This document shows, one piece after another, positions 1 to 7,407 of a DNA stretch of 55,211 nucleotides. Within the stretch, counting starts at the first letter, position 1, and every line of letters begins with the position of its first letter. Under the pieces are notes generated by a model. It worked only from the letters and a program-made list of their open reading frames with translations. It was not told the origin of the DNA and did not search any database. The stretch comes from Nitrososphaerota archaeon (lineage in GTDB: Archaea > Thermoproteota > Nitrososphaeria > Nitrososphaerales > JACPRH01): contig JACPRH010000027.1 of the NCBI GenBank assembly GCA_016190055.1, positions 1 to 55,211 of the forward strand, written 5' to 3'. A program made the translations under genes and the position numbers.

Positions 1-295
1 GAAGATTTCCATGCGTCAGGCTGGGCGCAACGATGGTTTTGACGCCGGTTTTGAAGATGTTCTCCAGTAACCGGATGTAAGGAATGTTTAGGCGGCGAAA
101 CAACTGGTCTTCAAAGTCAGGCGCGTCGGGTGTCATTCCCCAGTAGGTGATCCCGGTTCTCCTGATGTTGTCAGGAACCACCATAACCGTTTTCGGGCGA
201 CCGGTTTGATGCACAATTTTCCTGATCTTCGTATACGGGAGTCTTCTGAAGCCCTTAAGCGTTATCTCACCACTTTGTTTCTGTTTCGAAGTCAC
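1..295 (-). CDS. Rv3378c-like diterpenyl transferase / cis-prenyltransferase-fold protein (5' part, runs off the window)
   Basis: Only the first 98 codons are present; the frame is open to the left edge. The start is GTG at 295, with GGAG about 9 nt upstream, 2 nt after the stop of the preceding gene. The fragment aligns from memory with the N-terminus of Mycobacterium tuberculosis Rv3378c, the tuberculosinyl-adenosine/tuberculosinol synthase with a (Z)-prenyltransferase fold. Shared features are L-P near residue 20, an I-V...G-R-P-K block (27-35), an acidic/arginine motif P-D-N-I-R-R (41-46; Rv3378c has F-D-G-T-R-R) and a G-V-K-T-I-V-A-P block near 83-90. D42 would correspond to the catalytic aspartate. 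In mycobacteria this enzyme acts on the product of a class II diterpene cyclase, and such a cyclase lies three genes upstream here. Family is fairly likely; acceptor and product are unknown. Confidence 0.6.
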   Translation of the reverse strand, partial: MTSKQKQSGEITLKGFRRLPYTKIRKIVHQTGRPKTVMVVPDNIRRTGITYWGMTPDAPDFEDQLFRRLNIPYIRLLENIFKTGVKTIVAPSLTHGNL

Positions 296-297
296 AT

Positions 298-1425
298 TTA
301 TCTCTCCTTATTTTCGAGAGGGGTGAAGAGATTTGGCTTCTCTCCGAATTTGTTGAAGAACGGGTGGATTCTCAGTGAGATCATCTTTGGCAGATCGATC
401 TCTTGACATCTCTTGCCTAGATGTGGTGTAAAGGCGTCGGGTTCACCTACGGCTTCGTAGTAGGGGAATAGATTGGAGTATTGAAGGGCTCCTGCAACTA
501 TCTTTTGACGATCATCCAGTTTAGCAGCTTGGTAGAAGAGCGCTTTCTGGGCACGCTGCGCGAACTGCGAAACGTCGCTGCTGATCGAGGGTGGTAGCGG
601 TTCAATCTTCGAGCCGCTGGTTGTGAAGAGCCCTATGTTCTCTACGTGATCCATATAGTCTGGCGGATCAACGTAGAGGGTGCCGACCTCGTCTAACGCT
701 GGCTTCATCCCTCCCAGTTCCAAGACCACCGCTAGGTTCTTGACGGGCGGCGAAATCTCCAGGTAATCAGCCAGCGGCCCGCTCTTCAAGCTTGTGAACT
801 CACGGATAATCAGGTTGTTTTTACCGTAAGGGCCATGAGAGAAAACATTTCCTCTAGATTCGCAGTTTGAGAGGAAGAGATAGGCTTGGAGGAGCGCCAT
901 CGTGCGTCGCAAACTCACTCGCGCCTCCTCATCTATGCTAAACATTGATCCGTTGAGACCTTCAAGAGCTTCCTCTGGAAGTATTGGGATAGATCCGTTC
1001 CCATCCGCTACAAAGAGTTTGCCGTCGGAGCGGTAGTTTGAAACAGCTTTATGGAAAAAGTTGAGCATAAACCTAGTCTGCTCAGCATCATCCTCGCCAA
1101 GCGTTGAATACTCATCTTCATCCATTAGCCGCTGCTCTCGTCCTACTAGGTATCCGAGAATAATTGAGAAGTGTGTCTTCTGGTTGATTCTTGACAGGAA
1201 TCTACGTCCCAGTCGCCCGATCTCCTCAGGTGAAGCGCTCTCAGTAACCTCTCTCAGCGCCTCATACCCGATTTCGTGAAGATTATACAACCCCGTTGCA
1301 ACATAGGTTGTAACGGGAAACATGTGAGACTCTAACAGGGTTCTTCGGCCTATGAGCTGCTTAGCAGCATCAGAAAACGCGATTAGCAGCCGGTTCACCT
1401 CGTCGGTGCTGAGCGTCCTACTCAT
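298..1425 (-). CDS. Unknown 375-aa protein of the diterpenoid operon
   Basis: I do not recognise this family. The protein is soluble, with no signal peptide or membrane segment, largely helical in composition, and no Asp-rich DDxxD or NSE/DTE terpene synthase motif that I can see. Landmarks are an acidic stretch D-E-D-E-Y near residue 102, a glycine-rich turn F-V-A-D-G-N-G-S near 140, an L-E-L-G-G-M segment near 240 and a P-P-S-I-S-S-D segment near 285. Its ATG overlaps the stop of the phosphohistidine-domain gene by 4 bp (ATGA), and the Rv3378c-like gene follows after 2 bp, so all are almost surely co-translated. Given the neighbours it could be the partner of the lone phosphohistidine domain or a tailoring enzyme; this is inference from position only. 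Confidence 0.85.
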   Translation of the reverse strand: MSRTLSTDEVNRLLIAFSDAAKQLIGRRTLLESHMFPVTTYVATGLYNLHEIGYEALREVTESASPEEIGRLGRRFLSRINQKTHFSIILGYLVGREQRLMDEDEYSTLGEDDAEQTRFMLNFFHKAVSNYRSDGKLFVADGNGSIPILPEEALEGLNGSMFSIDEEARVSLRRTMALLQAYLFLSNCESRGNVFSHGPYGKNNLIIREFTSLKSGPLADYLEISPPVKNLAVVLELGGMKPALDEVGTLYVDPPDYMDHVENIGLFTTSGSKIEPLPPSISSDVSQFAQRAQKALFYQAAKLDDRQKIVAGALQYSNLFPYYEAVGEPDAFTPHLGKRCQEIDLPKMISLRIHPFFNKFGEKPNLFTPLENKER

Positions 1426-1808
1426 CAGTCTTCCTTCCTCAAGGAGACTTCGCCGAAGCCGTCTTCAACGTTAATCCTAACCTGTCGTCCATCATAAGAT
1501 ATGTTTGGATCGAGTTTCACGCCTACGATGCAGGGGATGCCGAACTCACGTGTCAAGATAGCCAAGTGGGAGCCTACGCCCCCGGTAGTGCAGACGATCG
1601 CTTTAATCTCGGGAAGGATTGGAATCAGGCCTGTGACGCCCGCCTTCTTTACCAGAAGCACTTTACCGTGAACCTCACCTTCTGTGAGTGCGACGATATC
1701 CTCAAGCGTCTCAACCTCCTTTACAACTCCTTCTACCGGCTGTTTACCGAAATACGCTACCGCACCTCTTCCAACCTTCACAAATAGCTCTTCACCATCA
1801 TTCTTCAC
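1425..1808 (-). CDS. Stand-alone PEP-utilising enzyme mobile (phosphohistidine swivelling) domain
   Basis: The 127-aa protein is essentially one PEP-utiliser mobile domain, the swivelling domain that carries the phosphohistidine in PEP synthase, pyruvate phosphate dikinase and related dikinases. The hallmark T-T-G-G-V-G-S-H-L-A is at about residues 74-83, with the phosphorylatable His at 81, followed by the usual R-E-F-G-I-P-C-I-V-G segment. No ATP-grasp or PEP-binding barrel domain is attached, so it must work with a separate protein or not as a kinase at all. The start is GTG, 3 nt after the stop of the cyclase gene, with GGAGGTG upstream. Finding it inside a diterpenoid operon is odd; it might take part in phosphorylating or dephosphorylating an isoprenoid intermediate, which is speculation. 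Confidence 0.85.
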   Translation of the reverse strand: MKNDGEELFVKVGRGAVAYFGKQPVEGVVKEVETLEDIVALTEGEVHGKVLLVKKAGVTGLIPILPEIKAIVCTTGGVGSHLAILTREFGIPCIVGVKLDPNISYDGRQVRINVEDGFGEVSLRKED

Positions 1809-1811
1809 CGT

Positions 1812-3281
1812 TTAACCTGCACCTCCTTGCTGAAAGCGGTGGCCAAGGTGAAGAGCGCTTAGAACTACTGACTTTATTACATTCTCAGGTGCATAGAGTC
1901 CTTTGCCGACCCAGAGGGCTGGGTAGCTGTAAATAGCCGGGTTTAGGTTGGCTATATACCGGAGTCCAGCTGCGATGTTATCTTGATGTGATTTCTCAAA
2001 CTTTTGGTAGAACAGTAGAGCCTGAAGGGCATATGCGGTCTCCTCAGCATTAGGTAGCACACCCCATGACCCATCGGGGTTCTGTGTTCGAGATATCCAG
2101 TCAACCGCTTTTCCCACAATGCTTTGATCTAGATCGGCTATAGCGAGCACCGCGTGGCTGGTTGCATAGTATGGAGATAGGTGCCATTTGTCCTTCCAGT
2201 AGCAGCCCTCTATAGCCTGTTTAACAAGGAATTTGATTATCTTATCAACTACAGCGTCGCGTCTTGGATAGTTGGTGCAGCTCTTTATCGCATCAAGGAT
2301 ATGGATGTTCGCGCTTACTGAGGCATCTCGTTCTAGGTGGAAGCACAGAAACTTATCGTCCCTCTCGTACTGCTCAAATACCACTGGATCTGGAGTGAAA
2401 CCGTACGTAGAGAGAACCTTGAAGGCGACTGCGGTATCATCAGAGTCGCGCAGCGGAGATTTCGCCGCGATCCCGACTCCGAACCTCGTCCATGAATCCT
2501 GAAGCTGCCTCAGATTGCCGTACATGATGTCTGTGAGATCTCTTCCGGTGAGCATATGGTTGAAGAGCGCCCAAGCCCGTTCGAAGACATCGAATGGGTA
2601 GACGTTGACGATTGAACCGTCTCGATTCAGGTTCTGAACCGATTTGAGATAGTTCATGGAGCTTCGACCTTTCAGATGAGTGAGCAGAAAGGCGGTGGCT
2701 GAAGGTGAAGAGAGCACCGAGCCGTTTTCACCTATCAGACGCTGCGCCCTTGTCCGGTCGAGCTTCGGGCCTAGGAACTCTAAGGAGAAGGGAAAAGTGG
2801 TGTTCGGAATATACGCTAAATAGGCTATGTTTAAGGACCTAAGCTTCAGTTCAACAGCCCGTCTTAACCACTTTATATCAGCCTGAGAAACGTCTATACC
2901 AATCTCCTCTGCATCGTCAATCAGTCTAGGATAGATGAGCTCGAAGCCGACCATTGAGCAGGACTCATATCGTAGATACGAAGAGATGCTGTTGAGATAT
3001 TCAAGCCCTCGATCTATGAGCGACTTGTAGGCCGGTTTATTCGCCATCTTCAAAGCCAAGACGCAGGATAATGTGGATACAGCCCTGTCCTGTAGGTGAA
3101 GCACCTCCTCGCCCCATGAGCCGTTCTTCTTCTGGTTAGTGAGAATCCAGAGCAGCGCGCGAGGAAACCTGTTACCGTTCCCAAGCATAGATACGCGTGC
3201 AGTATCGTAAGCGATGCCTCTCATGTAGCCCTTCCCGATGGACCACCAGACATTTTCAAACTGGCTGAGCCGCTGCAGCAT
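1812..3281 (-). CDS. Class II diterpene cyclase (copalyl/tuberculosinyl diphosphate synthase-like)
   Basis: This protein should protonate and cyclise geranylgeranyl diphosphate to a bicyclic diterpenyl diphosphate. Seen with the ATG at 3281 (489 aa): an A-Y-D-T-A motif at 24-28, as in the N-terminal 'SAYDTAWVA' signature of these cyclases; S-P-S-A-T-A at 192-197; a V-Y-P-F-D-V-F-E-R block near 227-235; the catalytic acid motif D-S-D-D-T-A at 279-284 (class II DxDD); and a QW-type repeat Q-N-P-D-G-S-W-G at 400-407. Its length matches the roughly 500-aa mycobacterial Rv3377c rather than the longer squalene-hopene cyclases. No class I DDxxD domain is present. A TTG at 3296 is an alternative start. 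A TATA-like box at 3322-3329 would place the transcript start near 3300. It is the first gene of the operon. The product cannot be told from sequence. Confidence 0.88.
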   Translation of the reverse strand: MLQRLSQFENVWWSIGKGYMRGIAYDTARVSMLGNGNRFPRALLWILTNQKKNGSWGEEVLHLQDRAVSTLSCVLALKMANKPAYKSLIDRGLEYLNSISSYLRYESCSMVGFELIYPRLIDDAEEIGIDVSQADIKWLRRAVELKLRSLNIAYLAYIPNTTFPFSLEFLGPKLDRTRAQRLIGENGSVLSSPSATAFLLTHLKGRSSMNYLKSVQNLNRDGSIVNVYPFDVFERAWALFNHMLTGRDLTDIMYGNLRQLQDSWTRFGVGIAAKSPLRDSDDTAVAFKVLSTYGFTPDPVVFEQYERDDKFLCFHLERDASVSANIHILDAIKSCTNYPRRDAVVDKIIKFLVKQAIEGCYWKDKWHLSPYYATSHAVLAIADLDQSIVGKAVDWISRTQNPDGSWGVLPNAEETAYALQALLFYQKFEKSHQDNIAAGLRYIANLNPAIYSYPALWVGKGLYAPENVIKSVVLSALHLGHRFQQGGAG

Positions 3282-3296
3282 AGCGCCGTGAGGCAA

Positions 3297-3697
3297 TGGT
3301 AACTATTACAGAATAACGGATCATATATGCTTTGCGAAAGGCATCACGTTTCTGTCACCGAGATGTACATTTGTAGCTATACTTCACCATCAATAAAGAG
3401 TCGTCCAATATAGATTCACTGATAAGAATTTCAAAACCGACTAAATGCGTCGAGGAGTTTGGCATTGTTCTCAACGGGTTGCGTAGATACCTCTACTTAT
3501 GGCAGTACTGCTCAGAAGCGTTGTTTTATTTGAAATTTTTCTCCCCAATGGGCTCAGATCATTAATTGGTTGAGTTGCGCGAGTTAAGGAAGCGGATTCT
3601 TGGAGTTTCGTAAGGACTAAATAGACCTCTGTCTCGGCGGAGTGACAGGTCATTCTATGTTAACGACATCGCTAACGCTGCATGTCCCACGCTCCTC
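3297..3697. other. Intergenic region between divergent operons, no convincing gene
   Basis: About 400 bp separate the diterpenoid operon (leftward) from the Ehr-like complex operon (rightward). It must hold both promoters. A short inverted pair CTGTC/GACAG lies near 3630-3650. A 60-codon leftward frame at 3471-3653 has no recognisable content, and I did not call it. Confidence 0.6.
3322..3329 (-). promoter_or_regulatory. TATA-like box of the diterpenoid operon
   Basis: On the minus strand this reads CATATATG, preceded by a purine/A-rich BRE-like CGCAAAG. It lies about 26 bp before the expected transcript start near 3300, giving a leader of about 4 nt to the TTG at 3296 or about 19 nt to the ATG at 3281. 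Confidence 0.4.
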
Positions 3698-5755
3698 GTG
3701 ACCTTAATGGTCAGTAGCCTAACATTATTCCAAGCGACTATAATTCTCTACTCAATGGGTGCGCTTCTAGCCCTTTTGCTTAGAGGGCGGAAGTATTCCA
3801 ACCTCTTAACATACTTGCTGCCTGCAGCCGCATCGCTCTTCGCAATCGTCCTTTCGGCTAACGTGATTTTTGCGAAAGACGCTTTACACATCTCTATAAC
3901 AAGGGATGCGCTCGCACAGTTCGGCTTCGATGTTTTTATTGACGGGATCTCCGCCTTCTTCATACTTCTAATAGGCTTAGTTTCACTGGCTGTTTCGCTC
4001 TACTCCGTAGGTTACACTAAAGAGTACGAGGGCCGGAAGGATACATCAATCCTAGGTTTCCTCTTCAACATCTTCATTCTCTCTATGCTTCTGGTAGTCG
4101 TTTCTAACAGCGTCTTCGCCTTCCTCGTCTTCTGGGAGGTAATGTCGCTAACCTCCTTCTTTCTAGTAATCTACGAACATGAGCAGGAGGCTAACCTCAA
4201 ATCCGGAATGACCTATATCGTAATGACACACCTAGGAACCACATTCATTCTCGCCTCATTCCTCGTAATGTACCTGCAGACAGGGAGCTTCAGCTTCGAC
4301 GCCTTCAGACAATATGTGCCTTTCATACCTCTACAAGTTAAGGACATTGTCTTCATCCTGGCATTCATCGGCTTCGGCACCAAAGCCGGGATTGTGCCTC
4401 TGCACATCTGGCTCCCTCAGGCTCACCCCTCCGCCCCCAGTAACGCATCAGCACTAATGTCTGCAGTTATGATAAAGACCGCAATCTATGGCCTCATCAG
4501 AGTCCTGTTCGACTTTAACAGCGTAGGATCGCCTGACTATACTTGGTGGGGGATCCTGCTGCTTTCCACCGGCGCCATTACATCAGTGATAGGCGCCCTG
4601 TACGCGGTTATAGAGAAGGATATCAAACGTGCTCTTGCCTTCAGCAGCATCGAAAACATAGGGATAATTCTCACAGGCCTAGGCTTATCCGTGATATTCG
4701 CCTCCTTCAACCTCACCGCCCTAGCAGTCTTGGCGCTTGTTGCAAGCATGTATCACACGTTGAACCACGCTGTATTCAAAAGCCTCCTTTTCATGGGTGC
4801 AGGCTCAATCCTTTACGCTACTCACACCAAAAACATGGAGGCGATGGGTGGGCTTGTCCGGAAGATGCCTTGGACATCCCTCCTGTTCCTTGTAGGTGCG
4901 CTTTCAATCTCTGGATTGCCGCCGTTCAATGGCTTCATCAGCGAGTGGCTGACGATGCAATCCCTACTCTCAACATCGCAAATACCTGACAGCACGCTGC
5001 AAATCACGATTGCGTTCGCGAGCCTAGCCTTCGCGCTCACAGCGGGCTTAGCTGCGGCTGCGTTCGTAAAGATCTTCGGCATCTCTTTCCTGTCGAGAGG
5101 AAGAAGCGAACATGTGCTGCACGCTGTCGAAGTGCCACGCTCAATGCTTATCGGTAAAGGCGTAACCGCGTTAGCGGCTCTAGCCTTAGGTGTTCTACCG
5201 TTCATCGGAATCAACTTGATAACCTCAGCTTTCAACATCCAATCTGCGCAGCCCGCCAGCCCCTTTGACACTATAACTCTGCAGAACGCTTCAGGCAGCA
5301 ACTTCGCCAGCCTCTCACCGTTCACAGTTGTAGTTCTGTTAGCATCAGTAGCTGCAGCATCATACGGCTTCGTAAGAGTTGTAGGCGGCCCAACTCGACA
5401 AGTTGTCTACGAGACTTGGGACTGCGGCTTCGGAGGCCTTGACGAGCGGATGGAGTACACTGCAACATCGTTCTCTCAGCCGATACGTAAGATTTTCAAA
5501 GCCTTCTTCAGGCCACGTAACAGTATTCAGAGAGAGTTTTACGCCGACTCGAACCAGTATAAGCGTAAAACCATCCGAATGGAGTCCACTACTAGGAGCC
5601 TGTTTGAAGAGCGCCTCTACACCCCCGTAGTATCTGCAACTATCTTCCTCTTTGACAAAATCCGCAGGATCCAGACGGGGAAGGTGAACTCCTACCTTCT
5701 ATACATTCTGATAACGCTTGTTCTGCTACTGGTACTCGTGAGGTTGAGCCCATAA
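3698..5755 (+). CDS. hyfB: Hydrogenase-4 subunit B-like proton pump (NuoL/Mrp-type antiporter subunit)
   Basis: This is a 685-aa polytopic membrane subunit of the HyfB/HycC type. It belongs to the Mrp/complex I antiporter family, which moves protons or sodium ions through charged residues in the membrane. Seen: a glutamate in F-W-E-V-M near 146, a lysine in G-T-K-A-G near 228, and H-A-V-F-K-S-L-L-F near 355 with the usual transmembrane lysine. A hydrophilic C-terminal stretch beginning W-D-C-G-F, typical of HyfB, precedes a last membrane helix. The start is GTG at 3698 or ATG at 3707; neither has a clear ribosome site. It is the first gene of a six-gene operon encoding a complex that lacks Ni-Fe ligands, so hydrogenase function is not implied by the name. 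Confidence 0.9.
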   Translation: MTLMVSSLTLFQATIILYSMGALLALLLRGRKYSNLLTYLLPAAASLFAIVLSANVIFAKDALHISITRDALAQFGFDVFIDGISAFFILLIGLVSLAVSLYSVGYTKEYEGRKDTSILGFLFNIFILSMLLVVVSNSVFAFLVFWEVMSLTSFFLVIYEHEQEANLKSGMTYIVMTHLGTTFILASFLVMYLQTGSFSFDAFRQYVPFIPLQVKDIVFILAFIGFGTKAGIVPLHIWLPQAHPSAPSNASALMSAVMIKTAIYGLIRVLFDFNSVGSPDYTWWGILLLSTGAITSVIGALYAVIEKDIKRALAFSSIENIGIILTGLGLSVIFASFNLTALAVLALVASMYHTLNHAVFKSLLFMGAGSILYATHTKNMEAMGGLVRKMPWTSLLFLVGALSISGLPPFNGFISEWLTMQSLLSTSQIPDSTLQITIAFASLAFALTAGLAAAAFVKIFGISFLSRGRSEHVLHAVEVPRSMLIGKGVTALAALALGVLPFIGINLITSAFNIQSAQPASPFDTITLQNASGSNFASLSPFTVVVLLASVAAASYGFVRVVGGPTRQVVYETWDCGFGGLDERMEYTATSFSQPIRKIFKAFFRPRNSIQREFYADSNQYKRKTIRMESTTRSLFEERLYTPVVSATIFLFDKIRRIQTGKVNSYLLYILITLVLLLVLVRLSP

Positions 5756-5757
5756 TA

Positions 5758-6705
5758 ATGTTCGAACCAAGCTTTGCAACTCTAGCTGCAGGGATTATTC
5801 AGACGCTTGTGCTCATAGCGTTTTCACCGCTGCTCACAGGGGTTATGCGGAAGGTTAAGGCAAGATCCCAGAAGAGAATAGGCGCAAGCATCCTCCAGCC
5901 CTACTACGACATCGTTAAGCTGATGAGAAAAGACGAGGTAATATCTGATCAAACCTCTTGGATCTTCAAATCCGCACCTTGGATTAACTTCGCAGCAGTT
6001 GCGACCGCCGCACTCTTCGTGCCAGTTATGCTGGCATACTCGCCATTCGGCTTGGCCGGTGACGTGCTTCTAGTCATCGGGCTCTTCAGCTTAGCCAGGT
6101 TCTTCACTGTGTTGAGCGGGCTGGACTCAGCCAGCGCCTTCGGCGGTTTGGGCAGTAGCAGGGAGATGATGTTGTCCTCGCTTATCGAGCCGGCGCTCTT
6201 CCTTACAATATTCACTGTATCATTGACCTTCGGTGCGACGAACATCACCACGCTAGTCAGCTCCGCAGCCGGATTGCAGCAGCTTGTTACACCTAGCCTA
6301 CTCTTCGCGCTAATATCTATGTTCGTTATCGTTATCGCTGAAACTGGCAGGCTACCGTTTGACAACCCAGCAACCCATCTTGAGCTCACGATGGTTCATG
6401 AAGCGATGGTGCTGGAGTATTCGGGTAAACTACTGGCTCTGATTGAGTGGGCTCAATCCATTAAACATTTGACTCTACTTGCGCTGATGATAAACATCTT
6501 CTTCCCCTGGGGAGTCGCGACATCACTCTCTGCAGCCGCCGTCGGAGAAGGATTACTTGTCTTCGCCGCTAAGGCTCTCGCAATCGGTGTCATCATTGCG
6601 TTTATTGAAACTAGGGTGGCGAAGTGGAGGCTCTTTAGAATCCCGGACCTGATAGCGATAGCGATTGCAAGCTCGATGGTGGGAATAGTATTCTTCTACA
6701 TTTAG
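5758..6705 (+). CDS. hyfC: HyfC/NuoH-like membrane anchor subunit
   Basis: The 315-aa protein is the membrane subunit that connects the peripheral redox arm with the antiporter-like subunits in group 4 hydrogenases and complex I. The diagnostic block E-T-G-R-L-P-F-D-N-P-A-T-H-L-E-L-T near residues 196-212, followed by H-E-A-M-V-L-E-Y-S-G, is nearly the HycD/HyfC sequence. An N-terminal R-S-Q-K-R-I-G-A segment (about 36-43) fits the loop facing the redox arm. About eight membrane helices are apparent. It starts 2 bp after hyfB. Confidence 0.92.
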   Translation: MFEPSFATLAAGIIQTLVLIAFSPLLTGVMRKVKARSQKRIGASILQPYYDIVKLMRKDEVISDQTSWIFKSAPWINFAAVATAALFVPVMLAYSPFGLAGDVLLVIGLFSLARFFTVLSGLDSASAFGGLGSSREMMLSSLIEPALFLTIFTVSLTFGATNITTLVSSAAGLQQLVTPSLLFALISMFVIVIAETGRLPFDNPATHLELTMVHEAMVLEYSGKLLALIEWAQSIKHLTLLALMINIFFPWGVATSLSAAAVGEGLLVFAAKALAIGVIIAFIETRVAKWRLFRIPDLIAIAIASSMVGIVFFYI

Positions 6706-6723
6706 ATAGATAAGTGATTATGA

Positions 6724-7407
6724 ATGATACCAACAGATGCGCCTCAAATCGACATACTAACAATCTCCTCCGCGGTGCTGATGATAGCTACCTTCGGCGT
6801 CGTAGTTAGGCGCGGCTTCATGGATTGGCTACGCGCCTACCGCTACCAGACTATGGCGCTCTCAGGTGTAACCGCGATTATCGCGTATATGACCGGTATC
6901 TGGGAGATCTACATAGCGGCTGCGCTCACCCTCATCATAAAGGCCGTGGTTATTCCAAGGGTTCTTCTACGTGTCACCAGTCAATTGAAGTTCGTCGCAA
7001 GGTACGAGCTGAACCCTTACATCAGCGTTCGCTTATCGGCCATAATTTCAGCGCTGCTGGTCGCTTTAGCATACTTCCTCACTCAGCAGGTTCCGTTCAG
7101 ATCTGATCAGATCTTAAGGGCCTATCTGCCGGTCTCTCTTTCACTGCTCTTCATCGGGATGTTCACTATGGTTAACAGAAGAGTCGCGCTTAACCAGATA
7201 GTCGGGCTGCTGATAATAGAGAACGGCTTGTTCCTCTTCGCAACCGCGTTGACTCACGGCGTATCCTTGATCATCGAGATAGGCGTGTTCATTGACATCT
7301 TGGTAGGCGTCATAATTTCAGCCGCCCTAATGACGAGAATAAGTCACACTTTCGACAACCTGAATGTAGACAATCTTGAACATCTAAGAGATGATAAAGA
7401 AGAATGA
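6724..7407 (+). CDS. hyfE: HyfE-like membrane subunit (NuoK-like)
   Basis: This 227-aa membrane protein has the length and layout of hydrogenase-4 subunit E, whose C-terminal part resembles NuoK. Several hydrophobic helices run from residue 10 to about 205, including G-L-L-I-I-E-N-G-L-F-L near 160 with the membrane glutamate typical of NuoK-like proteins. The tail is charged and ends D-D-K-E-E. Its stop overlaps the ATG of the next gene by 4 bp, so translation is probably coupled. Confidence 0.88.
   Translation: MIPTDAPQIDILTISSAVLMIATFGVVVRRGFMDWLRAYRYQTMALSGVTAIIAYMTGIWEIYIAAALTLIIKAVVIPRVLLRVTSQLKFVARYELNPYISVRLSAIISALLVALAYFLTQQVPFRSDQILRAYLPVSLSLLFIGMFTMVNRRVALNQIVGLLIIENGLFLFATALTHGVSLIIEIGVFIDILVGVIISAALMTRISHTFDNLNVDNLEHLRDDKEE

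Noticed and set aside
3471-3653. A 60-codon leftward frame in the divergent intergenic region
   Set aside because: It has no family match and no ribosome site, and low-complexity Ser/Thr content.
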